This document shows positions 8,792-18,448 of a stretch of DNA of 58,251 nt, one piece after another; the first letter of the stretch is position 1; each line of letters begins with the position of its first letter. This DNA comes from an alpha proteobacterium SCGC AAA015-N04 (GTDB taxonomy: Bacteria; Pseudomonadota; Alphaproteobacteria; Puniceispirillales; Marisalimonadaceae): positions 1 through 58,251 of the forward strand of contig KB910594.1 of assembly GCA_000383115.1 (NCBI GenBank), given 5' to 3'. Made by a program: the position numbers and the translations under genes. Under the pieces are notes generated by a model. It had not been told where the DNA came from. It saw only the letters and a list, made by a program, of their open reading frames with translations, and made no database searches.

Positions 8792-9265
8792 TTACTTGTT
8801 TGAAATAAATGATTTTACAATTAGAGATAAATAAATAAAAACCACTATAATTGATGAGAATATAATTACTGTTCTTATTGGATAAACTGGAAATTCAATC
8901 GCTCCAATTCCCTGATATTCTCCAATTTCCCATCCCTTAATCATATCAGTCCATCCACCAACTGCTATACCAACGAATAACATAATACCAATAACATAAG
9001 ATATGACGTTAATTATCATTTTCCCTCTTTTTTTGAAAAAATCATAAATTAGAGTTGTTCTAAGCATTGTTCCAGAAGCTATCGCGAATGGTACTTGAAG
9101 AAAAACTATAGCTGGAACAGAATTTTGAACAATTTGATCTGCTCCAAGGAAGATACCAAGATTTCGAAAGGTAACTTCTGCAAAAATAGTTAAAGCAACT
9201 AAAATTAGCCAAATCGCAGCTATTGATTGAAGATATTCAGGTGTTTTCTTAATGTGGTTTAACAA
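8792..9265 (-). CDS. dctQ: TRAP transporter small permease (DctQ)
   Basis: A 157-residue protein with four hydrophobic helices, the small membrane subunit of TRAP transporters. FAEVTFRNLGIFLGADQIVQNSVPAIVF resembles the conserved helix 1-2 region. The start codon is TTG, preceded by GGGGAAA. It is the first gene of the dctQ-dctM-dctP operon, whose promoter should lie in 9266-9366. Confidence 0.87.
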   Translation of the reverse strand: MLNHIKKTPEYLQSIAAIWLILVALTIFAEVTFRNLGIFLGADQIVQNSVPAIVFLQVPFAIASGTMLRTTLIYDFFKKRGKMIINVISYVIGIMLFVGIAVGGWTDMIKGWEIGEYQGIGAIEFPVYPIRTVIIFSSIIVVFIYLSLIVKSFISNK

Positions 9266-9366
9266 AATATTTCCCCGAGTAGTACGTTTGTATTTATTAC
9301 TTTACGATTACTTTATTTGTATTCAAATCATAAAATTATATAATTCTAATCACTTTACATGATTTG

Positions 9367-10296
9367 CTAGATAGGTCTAACTTTTTGATTCATTTTTTCT
9401 GTAATTGATTTAATTTCATCACAAATCTTTTCACTAAATAATTTTGCTGCAGAGCTTAGCTCTTTACTAGCTGATGTAATTAAAACATATTCTGTTGTGA
9501 AATTTGGGGAAGTGAGTGGTGATAATGTTCTTAAATTTCCAAAAATATCTAAATCACACAAAACGGCTGGAAGAATAGCGCACCAATCACTAGAAGCAAC
9601 CATTCCTAGTGTACCTATCATACCATCCATTTCTAATGTTTTATCTATTTTAATATTATGAGTTGCAAAGTATTCGTCCAATGAAATTCTTCTAGAATTT
9701 TCAACACCAGGTAGAATAATTTTAATTCTATCAAGTTTTGAGAGTTTTATAGGCTTTAAATGTTCAAATTCAGAATTTTTTTTCGTGACTAGAAAATTCA
9801 AATCACTTGACACGAATTCAATATTCAATCCAGTAGGGTTTTTTACTGAAGGGACTATAGCAAATTCAAGTTTATTAGTTCTTACCATATCCTCTAAAAC
9901 ACCAGAGTAAGCTTCTGTTACTTTTACATCTACCTTTGGGTATTCTTTAAGAAATTTAGAAAGTGTTGCAGGAAGGGCTGATCTAGTAAATGTTGGCATT
10001 AATCCACAATTAAAAGTTCCAGATAAGTCTTCAGTATCAGTTTTAGCGTCAATAAGGGCTTTGTCCATCAAACTTAAAATTTCTAAAGTATACTTATAGA
10101 AATTTTTTCCACTCTCAGTTAAAACCATTTTACCAGGAACTCTATTAATTAACTTTTTGCCAATACTTAATTCTAAATTTTGAACTAACATTGACATACC
10201 TGATTGTGTGGCATTAAGCCTTTCTGCGGCTAAACTAAAAGAATTCTCTTCAACCACTGCAACAAAAGCTTTTAATTGTTTAATAGATACAGACAT
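9367..10296 (-). CDS. LysR family transcriptional regulator
   Basis: A 309-residue LysR regulator. The N-terminal helix-turn-helix covers roughly residues 2-60 (SIKQLKAFVAVVEENSFSLAAERLNATQSGMSMLVQNLE). The effector-binding domain follows from about residue 90. It is divergent from the flavin reductase/HisD-like operon and lies upstream of the TRAP operon on the same strand, so it is a good candidate to control both in response to the imported compound or an intermediate. Confidence 0.92.
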   Translation of the reverse strand: MSVSIKQLKAFVAVVEENSFSLAAERLNATQSGMSMLVQNLELSIGKKLINRVPGKMVLTESGKNFYKYTLEILSLMDKALIDAKTDTEDLSGTFNCGLMPTFTRSALPATLSKFLKEYPKVDVKVTEAYSGVLEDMVRTNKLEFAIVPSVKNPTGLNIEFVSSDLNFLVTKKNSEFEHLKPIKLSKLDRIKIILPGVENSRRISLDEYFATHNIKIDKTLEMDGMIGTLGMVASSDWCAILPAVLCDLDIFGNLRTLSPLTSPNFTTEYVLITSASKELSSAAKLFSEKICDEIKSITEKMNQKVRPI

Positions 10297-10412
10297 AATT
10301 TAATTGCTATCAGTTAAATTGATATAATTCATACAAATAAATAATTACATATAATACATATTAATATGCTAAAGAAAACATGTTTTAATTTAAAAGAAAA
10401 GAATTTGTAATA
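10297..10412. promoter_or_regulatory. Divergent promoter region between LysR gene and flavin reductase operon
   Basis: A 116-base spacer between divergent genes, where a LysR protein would normally bind. It is very AT-rich, with TATAAT-like sequences (for example 10350-10355) and an imperfect ATA-rich inverted repeat. I cannot single out a convincing LysR box (T-N11-A) by eye. Confidence 0.4.
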
Positions 10413-10880
10413 ATGAAAACTTCAGATTCAAAGTTTCTTAGAAAGACTCTAGGAAAATATTCAACAGGTGTAACTGTAGTCACTTCAATTGATAATGATG
10501 GAAATCCTATTGGAATGACAGTAAATAGTTTTACATCTGTATCACTTCAGCCTGCATTAGTCCTATGGTGTATAGATAAAAAACAGCCAAGTTATAATTC
10601 ATTTATGAATGCAGATGGTTATGCTGTAAATATTTTATCAAAAGATCAAAATGATCTTTGTCATAAATTTGCTTCACAACTTGATGATAAATTTGAAAAC
10701 GTTGATTGGAAAAAAAGCGAAAATGGATTTCCATTGGTTAAAAATAGCTTGGCTTGGTTTGATTGTAAAAAATGGAACTATTATTCTGGAGGAGACCATC
10801 AAATTTTAGTTGGAGAAGTAACCTCTTTTGATTCAAGTGAATTAGAACCATTGACATACTGGAATGGTAAGATTTCTTAA
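10413..10880 (+). CDS. Flavin reductase family protein
   Basis: A 155-residue flavin reductase-like (HpaC-type) FMN-binding split-barrel protein. FLRKTLGKYSTGVTVVTS at the N-terminus, IGMTVNSFTSVSLQPALVLWCID near residues 30-52 and YAVNILSKDQNDLCHKFAS are typical. Such proteins supply reduced FMN to monooxygenases of the LLM class. A fitting partner lies at 2219-3316, in a different transcription unit of the same region. It is first in a plus-strand operon and just downstream of the divergent LysR gene. Confidence 0.87.
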   Translation: MKTSDSKFLRKTLGKYSTGVTVVTSIDNDGNPIGMTVNSFTSVSLQPALVLWCIDKKQPSYNSFMNADGYAVNILSKDQNDLCHKFASQLDDKFENVDWKKSENGFPLVKNSLAWFDCKKWNYYSGGDHQILVGEVTSFDSSELEPLTYWNGKIS

Positions 10881-10939
10881 TTGAAATATTTCAAAAAAAT
10901 TATAGGATCAAATAACAATTTAAAATTAATGAGGAATAA

Positions 10940-12247
10940 ATGGCAAAGTGGTTAAAAAATGGAAAATCTGAGAAAGAAATTGTAGAAGCGGATGCAGAGG
11001 TTAGACAAACAGTTGAAAAAATTCTACAAGATGTAGCTAAAAGAGGTGATGAAGCAGTTAGAGAGCTTTCAATTAAATTCGATAATTATTCACCTGACAA
11101 TTTTATTTTAAGTAAAGAAGAAATAGAAACGGCAATAAGCAAAGTATCTAAGAGAGATATTGAAGATATTAAATTTGCACAAACACAAGTAAGGAATTTT
11201 GCAAAAAAGCAACTTGAATGTATTAAAGACTTAGAAGTTGAAACTATGCCAGGTGTAGTTTTGGGGCATAAGAATATACCAATGAATGCAGTAGGTTGTT
11301 ATGTTCCTGGAGGTAAATACCCAATGGTAGCTTCTGCACACATGTCAGTTTTAACAGCCAAAGTGGCTGGGGTGAAAGATATTATAGCATCAGCACCTCC
11401 GCAAGGTGGCGAACCTCATCCTGCTATTGTGGCTGCTATGCATATGGGTGGAGCAGATAAGATATTATGTTTAGGTGGAATACAAGCAGTAGCTGCAATG
11501 GCTATCGGCACCGAAACCATAAATGGTGTAGATATGTTAGTTGGTCCTGGTAACATGTTTGTTGCCGAGGCAAAGCGTCAATTATTTGGTAGAGTTGGAA
11601 TTGACTTGTTTGCAGGTCCCACAGAGACACTTATAATTGCCGATAAATCATCTGATCCCGAAATATGTGCAATTGATCTATTAGGTCAAGCAGAACATGG
11701 ACCTACTAGCCCGGCTATTTTGTTAACTGACTCAGAAAAACTTGCTCTTGAAACATTAAAAGAAGTTGAGAGACAGCTAGAAATTCTACCAACTGCTGAA
11801 ATTGCTAAAGTTTCATGGAAAGAATATGGCCAGGTTATAGTTTGTGACAATACTGATGAAATGGTTAGAGTTGCAGATGACTTGGCGTTTGAGCATGTGC
11901 AGGTAATGACAGAAGATCCTGATTTTTTTCATAAAAATATGACTAATTATGGAGCTTTGTTTTTAGGCTCAAGAACAAATGTTGCTTTTGGTGACAAAGT
12001 TATAGGGACAAATCATACTTTACCAACTAAAACTGCTGCAAGATACACTGGCGGATTATGGGTCGGTAAATTTCTAAAAACTTGTACTTATCAAAAAGTT
12101 TTAACTGACGAGGCCTCTGCCCTTGTTGGAGAGTATTGCTCAAGGTTATGTGCATTGGAAGGTTTTTCCGGCCATGGTGAGCAGGCTAATGTTAGAGTAA
12201 GAAGGTATGGCGGAAGAAATATTGAGCCATATGCTGCTGCAGAATAG
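10940..12247 (+). CDS. Histidinol dehydrogenase-family dehydrogenase (HisD paralog, HpsN-like candidate)
   Basis: A 435-residue NAD-dependent dehydrogenase of the HisD fold. Blocks seen include [72 protein letters not shown] and the C-terminal [17 protein letters not shown]. There are no histidine biosynthesis neighbours. It is followed by an SDR and an MDR enzyme and lies near a TRAP transporter. HisD paralogs in such settings include sulfopropanediol 3-dehydrogenase (HpsN), which oxidises 2,3-dihydroxypropane-1-sulfonate, a marine sulfonate. That assignment is an inference; other polyols are possible. No sulfolactate lyase genes are present here. Confidence 0.82.
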   Translation: MAKWLKNGKSEKEIVEADAEVRQTVEKILQDVAKRGDEAVRELSIKFDNYSPDNFILSKEEIETAISKVSKRDIEDIKFAQTQVRNFAKKQLECIKDLEVETMPGVVLGHKNIPMNAVGCYVPGGKYPMVASAHMSVLTAKVAGVKDIIASAPPQGGEPHPAIVAAMHMGGADKILCLGGIQAVAAMAIGTETINGVDMLVGPGNMFVAEAKRQLFGRVGIDLFAGPTETLIIADKSSDPEICAIDLLGQAEHGPTSPAILLTDSEKLALETLKEVERQLEILPTAEIAKVSWKEYGQVIVCDNTDEMVRVADDLAFEHVQVMTEDPDFFHKNMTNYGALFLGSRTNVAFGDKVIGTNHTLPTKTAARYTGGLWVGKFLKTCTYQKVLTDEASALVGEYCSRLCALEGFSGHGEQANVRVRRYGGRNIEPYAAAE

Positions 12248-12255
12248 GAGAAAAT

Positions 12256-13020
12256 ATGAATTATCCAAAATTACCAAGTTTTCGATTGGATGGAAAAAGA
12301 GCTCTAGTTACTGGAGCTGGTCGAGGAATTGGAATGGGCGCATCTATTGCTTTAGCGGAATCTGGTGCAAACGTTACTTTGGTCTCTAGAACAGAAAAAG
12401 AATTAAAAGATTTAACGGATCACATAAATAACGAAGGCTTTAAAGCATCTTATGAAGTATTGGATGTCAATAATGATGATGAGGTATCAGCTTTTATAAA
12501 TAATGCTGAGCCTTTTGATATACTTATAAATAATGCCGGTACTAATAGGCCAGCAAAACTTATAGATACAAAAATAAAAGATTTTGATTATGTTATGTCT
12601 TTAAATGTAAGATCTGTAATCAGTCTAACAAAACTAGTTGTTAAAAAAATGTTAGATAGTAATATAAAAGGATCTATAATTAATGTTTCATCACAAATGG
12701 GGCATGTAGGCGGGCCTAATAGGACTACATATTGTTCAAGTAAGTTTGCCATTGAAGGTTTCACAAAATCGTTAGCTATTGAATTAGGGCCTGATGGTAT
12801 AAGGGTAAATGCGATCTGCCCTACCTTTATTCAAACCCCTATGACTGAGCCATTTTTAAAAGATGAAGACTTTAAAAAAACTACTATTGGAATGATACCA
12901 ATTGGTAGATTAGGCGAAGTAACTGACTTGATGGGTCCATTTGTATTTTTAGCGTCTGATGCGTCTTCCTTAATGACTGGATCAAGTGTATTAGTAGATG
13001 GAGGTTGGACTGCAAGATAA
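12256..13020 (+). CDS. SDR family oxidoreductase
   Basis: A 254-residue short-chain dehydrogenase. The cofactor motif TGAGRGIGMG is near residues 19-28, NNAG near 91, a catalytic Ser in INVSSQMG near 145 and YCSSK near 158-162. GSSVLVDGGW is the family C-terminus. It begins 8 bases after the HisD-like gene and is surely co-transcribed. It would oxidise or reduce a hydroxyl or keto group, possibly interconverting stereoisomers of the HisD-like enzyme's substrate as HpsO does. Confidence 0.9.
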   Translation: MNYPKLPSFRLDGKRALVTGAGRGIGMGASIALAESGANVTLVSRTEKELKDLTDHINNEGFKASYEVLDVNNDDEVSAFINNAEPFDILINNAGTNRPAKLIDTKIKDFDYVMSLNVRSVISLTKLVVKKMLDSNIKGSIINVSSQMGHVGGPNRTTYCSSKFAIEGFTKSLAIELGPDGIRVNAICPTFIQTPMTEPFLKDEDFKKTTIGMIPIGRLGEVTDLMGPFVFLASDASSLMTGSSVLVDGGWTAR

Positions 13021-13044
13021 ACAAAATTTAATAAGGTTTATTTT

Positions 13045-14049
13045 ATGATAGCAGTTACATTAACTAATAATGGAGTAGAAATAAAAGATCTTCCTATTCC
13101 TGAAATTAAACCTGATCAAGTTTTAGTAAAAGTTTATACATGTGGCCTAAACAGATCTGATTTATTGGAAACTCAAGGTCAATCATTTGGTCACACAGGT
13201 GGAGAACATAAAATTATTGGCGGAGAATTTGCTGGTAAGATTGTTGAATTAGGCAAATCTGTCAATAATTTTAATATTGGCGATAAAGTAATGTGTAGAG
13301 GAGGCTCTGGTTGGGCTGAATATGCAGTAGCTAATTTTAAAAGAATTGTAAAATTTGATAATGATAAAATTTCTTGGGAGCAGGGCGCTTCAATTCAAGG
13401 AAGCCTTCAAACTATGCATGATGCTATTGTAACAAACGGAAAATTTGTTAAAGGACAAACAGTTTTTATTCAAGGTGCAACTACTGGTGTAGGATTAATT
13501 GGGCTTCAAATGGCAAAATCACTAGGAGCAAGTAGAGTTTTGGGCTCTTCAACAAATAAACTAAAATTAAATAAACTAAAAGAATATGGTGCTAATGTAC
13601 TTATAGATATATCAAGTGACAATTGGCTTGATGATGTCTTAAAAGCAACAAGTGGAGAAGGAGTAGATATTTTAATTGATATGCTTTCAGGTAATTATGT
13701 AAATAAAAATATGGAAGCAACTAAAATACATGGTCATATTGTAAATATTGGTAGACTTGCAGGTATGAGTGGAAATTTTAATTATGATCTTCATGCTAAA
13801 AGAAGACTTCATTATGTTGGGACTACTGGTAGAACAAGATCCCTTGAAGAAAATGAAATGGTAGCTACATTGGCAAATAATGATCTTTGGGCGAGTGTTT
13901 TAGCAGGAAAAATTAGACAAGTTATTTATTCAAAAATGCATTTAACAAAAGCAAAAGAAGCACTAGATATTATGAATAAAAACAGTCACTTTGGTAAAAT
14001 AATTCTTTTTACAGATGAATTTACAAACAAGGATAATAAAGTTAATTAA
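13045..14049 (+). CDS. Quinone oxidoreductase-type medium-chain dehydrogenase/reductase
   Basis: A 334-residue MDR protein. The N-terminal GroES-like domain contains CGLNRSDLLETQGQ (residues 33-46), the pattern of zinc-independent quinone oxidoreductases. The NADPH domain has FIQGATTGVGLIGLQMAKSLGAS near residues 143-165. Zinc ligands of alcohol dehydrogenases are absent, so an enone or quinone reductase activity is more likely than alcohol oxidation. It lies 24 bases after the SDR gene in the same operon. Confidence 0.87.
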   Translation: MIAVTLTNNGVEIKDLPIPEIKPDQVLVKVYTCGLNRSDLLETQGQSFGHTGGEHKIIGGEFAGKIVELGKSVNNFNIGDKVMCRGGSGWAEYAVANFKRIVKFDNDKISWEQGASIQGSLQTMHDAIVTNGKFVKGQTVFIQGATTGVGLIGLQMAKSLGASRVLGSSTNKLKLNKLKEYGANVLIDISSDNWLDDVLKATSGEGVDILIDMLSGNYVNKNMEATKIHGHIVNIGRLAGMSGNFNYDLHAKRRLHYVGTTGRTRSLEENEMVATLANNDLWASVLAGKIRQVIYSKMHLTKAKEALDIMNKNSHFGKIILFTDEFTNKDNKVN

Positions 14050-14067
14050 TTATGGATAGAAAATTAT

Positions 14068-14532
14068 ATGAATTATCTTGATTGCAGCTTTAAAATAAAT
14101 GGTAATTTAAAAAAAATATCCATAATTGAAGATAAAACTCTAATTCATGTAATTAGAGATGAACTTGGTTTAACTGGGACAAAACTAGGATGCGGTCTCG
14201 AGCAATGTGGAAGCTGTGCTATATTAATAGATGGAGAAAAAAAACTTTCGTGTAATTTATTGGCTAAAGATTATCAAAATTGTGAAATTACAACTATTGA
14301 AGGCCTTGAAAACAAAGATGGTTTAAATAATGTTCAAGAAGCGTTCAGAGAATTTAACGCAGCTCAATGTGGGTATTGCACAAGTGGTATTATAATAAGT
14401 ATTACAGCACTATTTGATAAAAATAAAAAACCTTCGTCACAAGAAATTCAAAATGCTTTAAATGGCCATTTGTGCCGCTGCGGATCTCATTCTGTAGTAT
14501 TAAAGGCGATTGATAGTTTAATAGAAAATTAG
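14068..14532 (+). CDS. Molybdenum hydroxylase small subunit, two [2Fe-2S] clusters
   Basis: A 154-residue iron-sulfur subunit of the xanthine dehydrogenase family. The plant-type cluster is held by Cys42, Cys47, Cys50 and Cys62, and the second cluster by Cys101, Cys104, Cys136 and Cys138 (QCGYC and LCRCG). It passes electrons from the molybdenum site encoded next door. No FAD subunit gene is nearby. Two-subunit enzymes such as isoquinoline 1-oxidoreductase and nicotinate dehydrogenase also lack one and hand electrons to a membrane or cytochrome acceptor. Confidence 0.93.
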   Translation: MNYLDCSFKINGNLKKISIIEDKTLIHVIRDELGLTGTKLGCGLEQCGSCAILIDGEKKLSCNLLAKDYQNCEITTIEGLENKDGLNNVQEAFREFNAAQCGYCTSGIIISITALFDKNKKPSSQEIQNALNGHLCRCGSHSVVLKAIDSLIEN

Positions 14533-14545
14533 AGTAATTAATATT

Positions 14546-16699
14546 ATGAATCAATTTAACAGCGGCCCTAGTATTAATACTTACAACAAATTAAGTCATT
14601 GGTTTGATTTTAGTAATCCTGGAATTTTAAAAGTTTACTCTGGTAAAATCGATATAGGACAACATATAAGTTCTACACTGGCATTAATTGCTTCTAAAAT
14701 CACTGAAATTAAATATGATCAAATAGAAATTATTAAATTAAGTACTGATATATCACCTAATGAAGGCATTACTGCTAGCAGTTTGTCTGTAGCAAATTCA
14801 GGATCTGCTATTAAGGCTGCTTCTATTACTCTAAAAATAAATTTTATCAATTATGCATTAGAAAATCTTGAGATTAAAAATGAAGATATTCTTTTTGAAA
14901 ATGGAGTTATTAAAGATAAGAATTCTAACAAAACTATTTCTTATTGGGATTTTGCTAAAACAGATGATTTTAGAAAAATTATTATTCCTGAAAATTTTGA
15001 TGAGAACTCTATTAAAAAAATAAATTATGAAAATAATCAAAAAATAGAGTTAAAAACTATTAATGATATTGTTACAGGAAAATATAAATATGTTCATGAT
15101 ATTAATTTTCCAAAAATGTTACATGCTAGAATAGTCAGGCCTCCTTCTTATCACTGCAAATTAATCAAAATAAATGAAGACTTTAAAAAAAGACTTGTTG
15201 AGAATGACATTACACTTTTTGTTAAAGGCTCTTTTGTTGCAATTCTGTCTCAGGATGAATTTTTAGTTACAAAGTTCTTGGAGCTTGCTAAAAAAAATAT
15301 TTTTTGGGAAGAAAAGCAGCAATTATCTAATGAAAATGTTTTTAATTCTCTGGAAAAACATGAAAAGGAATCTTTGTTAGTTAAATCTGGAGGAGAGGCT
15401 TTTTATGAAGAGATACCAGAAAAAAAATCTTTTGATGATCCAAAAATTAAATCATTATCAACAATTTTTAAAAAAAGTTATTTAATGCATGGACCTATAG
15501 GACCATCTGCAAGTTGTGCTATTTATAAAGATAACAAATTTACTATATTTTCTCATAGCCAATCAATTTTTGCTCTAAAATACTCCATTAGTAAGTTTTT
15601 TGATATTGATCCAAATCTTGTCAGTTTGAAATTTATGCCTGGCTCAGGTTGCTATGGTCATAATGGAGCTGATGACGTGGCATTTGAAGCATCAGTGATT
15701 GCAAAGGAATATCCTGATCGTCATATCTTATTAAAATGGACACGAGAAGATGAGCATTCATGGGAACCTTACGGAAGCGCATCTTTAAACAAAGTTTTTG
15801 GAGCTATTAATGATTATGGAGAAGTTATTTATTGGTCAAATGAGGCTTATTCGGATACATATTTGTCAAGACCATCAGATTTAGAATTAACTAATTTTAC
15901 AAGTTATAAATTTTTAACTAATAATTTTGCAAAAACAAAATCAAAGCCCAAAACATCTGCTCATATGGGCATACATAGGAATTTAGATCCAATTTATAAT
16001 TTCAAAGAAACTAGATTAGTAAAAAACTTAGTTCATGATTTGCCATTGAGGACATCTGCATTACGAACTTTAGGTGCTTTCGCAAATGTAACAGCGTCTG
16101 AAAGTTTTTTAAATGATTTGGCATCAATTAAAAACATAGATCCTTTTGATATTAGAATTAATCATTTAGATGATGAGCGTGCCATTGATGTTCTTAATAA
16201 CCTAAAAGAGAAAATGGAAATTTTTAAACCTAAAGATGATAGCTTTAGAGGTATAGCTTTTTCAAGATATAAAAATTCTGCGGCATATTGCGCAGTTGGT
16301 GTGGAATTAAATGTAACTGATGATTTAGAAATTAATTTAAATCATGCTTGGATAACTGTAGATGCTGGAGAAATTGCTTATGAAGATGGTATAAAAGCAC
16401 AGGTTGAAGGTGGATTCATTCAAGCAGCAAGTTGGGCTTTATACGAAGAAGTGATTTTCGATTCAAAAGAAATAATTTCTAAGGATTGGGATAGTTATAA
16501 AATTATAGGTTTTGATAACATTCCTGTTTTTACTACAAGTGTAATTGACCAAAAAGGTTCTCCTTATTTAGGCGTGGGTGAAGTAGTTGCAGGACCAACT
16601 GGAGCAGCTATTTCAAACGCATTGTGTAATGCCCTTGGTCAAAGAATAAAAATATTGCCATTTACCAAGGATAATATTACGAAAGAATTATTAAATTAA
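14546..16699 (+). CDS. Molybdenum hydroxylase large subunit (xanthine dehydrogenase family, two-subunit type)
   Basis: A 717-residue molybdopterin-binding subunit. VYSGKIDIGQHISSTLALIAS near residues 31-51 and the mid-region GSGCYGHNGADDVAFEASV with WTREDEHSWEPYG match the isoquinoline 1-oxidoreductase/nicotinate dehydrogenase-like branch. YLGVGEVVAGPTGAAISNAL near residues 672-691 carries the Glu expected at the active site. The family hydroxylates N-heterocycles or oxidises aldehydes with water. It lies 13 bases after the [2Fe-2S] subunit. The protein is AT-codon rich and Lys/Asn rich like the backbone, so no recent transfer is apparent. Confidence 0.9.
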   Translation: MNQFNSGPSINTYNKLSHWFDFSNPGILKVYSGKIDIGQHISSTLALIASKITEIKYDQIEIIKLSTDISPNEGITASSLSVANSGSAIKAASITLKINFINYALENLEIKNEDILFENGVIKDKNSNKTISYWDFAKTDDFRKIIIPENFDENSIKKINYENNQKIELKTINDIVTGKYKYVHDINFPKMLHARIVRPPSYHCKLIKINEDFKKRLVENDITLFVKGSFVAILSQDEFLVTKFLELAKKNIFWEEKQQLSNENVFNSLEKHEKESLLVKSGGEAFYEEIPEKKSFDDPKIKSLSTIFKKSYLMHGPIGPSASCAIYKDNKFTIFSHSQSIFALKYSISKFFDIDPNLVSLKFMPGSGCYGHNGADDVAFEASVIAKEYPDRHILLKWTREDEHSWEPYGSASLNKVFGAINDYGEVIYWSNEAYSDTYLSRPSDLELTNFTSYKFLTNNFAKTKSKPKTSAHMGIHRNLDPIYNFKETRLVKNLVHDLPLRTSALRTLGAFANVTASESFLNDLASIKNIDPFDIRINHLDDERAIDVLNNLKEKMEIFKPKDDSFRGIAFSRYKNSAAYCAVGVELNVTDDLEINLNHAWITVDAGEIAYEDGIKAQVEGGFIQAASWALYEEVIFDSKEIISKDWDSYKIIGFDNIPVFTTSVIDQKGSPYLGVGEVVAGPTGAAISNALCNALGQRIKILPFTKDNITKELLN

Positions 16700-16739
16700 T
16701 TTATCTGCGAATTTATCAAAAAATAATTAGAGATCTATT

Positions 16740-18443
16740 GTGATGACCAAAAAAAAATCAGGTATGTATAAAAATCTTACCAACTATGGGGATAGTGAGT
16801 TTTCGATTTTTTTGAGAAAGGCTTTCATCAAGGGTATGGGTTATTCAGAGGAGATGCTTAATAAGCCTATTATTGGAATCACTAACACTTACAGCGACTA
16901 TAATCCGTGCCATGGAAATGTACCTGATTTAATAAAAAGTGTGAAGGCTGGGATATTATCTTCTGGCGCTATACCATTAGAGTTTCCTACAATAAGTATT
17001 CATGAATCTTTTGCTTATCCAACTTCTATGTATTTAAGAAACTTAATGTCAATTGATACAGAAGAAATGATGAAAGCCCAGCCAATGGATGCATGTGTTT
17101 TAATAGGCGGTTGTGATAAAACAGTGCCTGCCCAATTGATGGGTGCGTTTAGTGCAAATATTCCTGCAATACAATTAGTTACTGGACCCATGCTTACTGG
17201 ATCTCATAGAGGAGAGAGAGTAGGGGCTTGTACAGATTGTAGAGGTTATTGGGCAAAATTCAGAGCAGAAGAAATAGATCTTGCTGAAATTAATGAAGTT
17301 AATAATCAGTTAGTTCCCACTGTTGGAACATGTGGTGTAATGGGTACTGCCAGTACAATGGCACTAATTACTGAAGCTCTTGGCATGATGATATCAAATG
17401 GTGCTTCAGCACCAGCCATTTCTGCAGAAAGAAGAAGAATTGCAGAGGAAACTGGTAAAGTGGCTGTTGAAATTGCCAATAAATCATTTAACCCAAAAAG
17501 TTTCTTAACTCTAAAAAATTTCAAAAATGCATTGACTGTTTTGTCTGCAATTGGCGGATCAACTAATGGAATAGTTCATTTGACAGCTATGGCTGGTAGA
17601 CTAGGTATAGATATTGACCTTAATGAATTTGATAAAATGACAAAAGACACACCCATGATTGTTGACTTAAAGCCGTCTGGCTCTGGTTATATGGAAGATT
17701 TGTTTAAATCAGGAGGGCTACCAAGAATTTTAAAAGAATTAAAAGATTACCTTTATTTAGACGCTATTACAGTTACAGGCGAAACTATCAAAGAAATTAT
17801 TGAGAAAAATAAGTATAATTGGAAGCAAGAAGTTATAAGAAACGTTGAAAATCCTATTTTTGATAAGGGAAGTATAGCAGTATTAAAAGGAAATCTTGCT
17901 CCTAAATCGGCTATAATTAAACAATCAGCAGCAAGCAAAGAACTGTTAGCTCATGAAGGTGTAGTTGAGGTATTTGAGAATCTTGAAGATTTAGCGAATA
18001 GAATTGATAGTGATGATTTAAACGTTACTAAGGACAGTATTCTTCTTCTTAAAAATATTGGTCCAATAGGTGCACCAGGTATGCCTGAGGCTGGCTTAAT
18101 ACCTATTCCAAAAAAATTAGCCAAGCAAGGCGTTAAGGACATGGTAAGAATTTCTGATGGAAGAATGAGTGGTACTGCAGCAGGCACAATTATTTTACAT
18201 GTTTGTCCAGAGGCTGCCGCTGGAGGTACTTTAGACATTGTAAAAAGTGGCGATATTATAAAATTAGATGTTAAAAAAAGATTATTAGAACTTAAGTTAT
18301 CTGATGAAGAGATTACTTCAAGAAAAAAGAGTAAAAAAAGTGATAAAATAATTAAAAGAAGAGGGTATAATAAAATTTTTCATGAAAGTGTGCTTCAAGC
18401 AGATAAAGGGGCCGATTTTGATTTCTTAAGGCCTGTAAAATAA
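16740..18443 (+). CDS. IlvD/Edd family dehydratase (sugar-acid dehydratase-like)
   Basis: A 567-residue iron-sulfur dehydratase. Cluster ligands are Cys57 (YNPCHGN), Cys125 (GGCDKTVPA) and Cys198 (GTCGVMGTAST). The C-terminal RISDGRMSGTAAGTIILHVCPEAA is the family signature. The DKT motif and the catabolic setting point to an aldonate or hydroxy-acid dehydratase (arabonate/xylonate type) more than to branched-chain amino acid synthesis, though IlvD itself cannot be excluded. It converts a 2,3-dihydroxy acid to a 2-keto acid. GTG at 16740 or the adjacent ATG at 16743 could start it. It ends 5 bases from a convergent gene. Confidence 0.87.
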   Translation: MMTKKKSGMYKNLTNYGDSEFSIFLRKAFIKGMGYSEEMLNKPIIGITNTYSDYNPCHGNVPDLIKSVKAGILSSGAIPLEFPTISIHESFAYPTSMYLRNLMSIDTEEMMKAQPMDACVLIGGCDKTVPAQLMGAFSANIPAIQLVTGPMLTGSHRGERVGACTDCRGYWAKFRAEEIDLAEINEVNNQLVPTVGTCGVMGTASTMALITEALGMMISNGASAPAISAERRRIAEETGKVAVEIANKSFNPKSFLTLKNFKNALTVLSAIGGSTNGIVHLTAMAGRLGIDIDLNEFDKMTKDTPMIVDLKPSGSGYMEDLFKSGGLPRILKELKDYLYLDAITVTGETIKEIIEKNKYNWKQEVIRNVENPIFDKGSIAVLKGNLAPKSAIIKQSAASKELLAHEGVVEVFENLEDLANRIDSDDLNVTKDSILLLKNIGPIGAPGMPEAGLIPIPKKLAKQGVKDMVRISDGRMSGTAAGTIILHVCPEAAAGGTLDIVKSGDIIKLDVKKRLLELKLSDEEITSRKKSKKSDKIIKRRGYNKIFHESVLQADKGADFDFLRPVK

Positions 18444-18448
18444 ATTAT

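Noticed and set aside
12207-12389. 60-residue frame bridging the HisD-like and SDR genes
   Set aside because: It overlaps both strongly coding genes in another frame and has no recognisable content.
13045-14049. Calling the MDR gene hpsP to complete an hpsNOP operon
   Set aside because: The protein has the zinc-free quinone oxidoreductase pattern, not the zinc alcohol dehydrogenase ligands expected of that enzyme.
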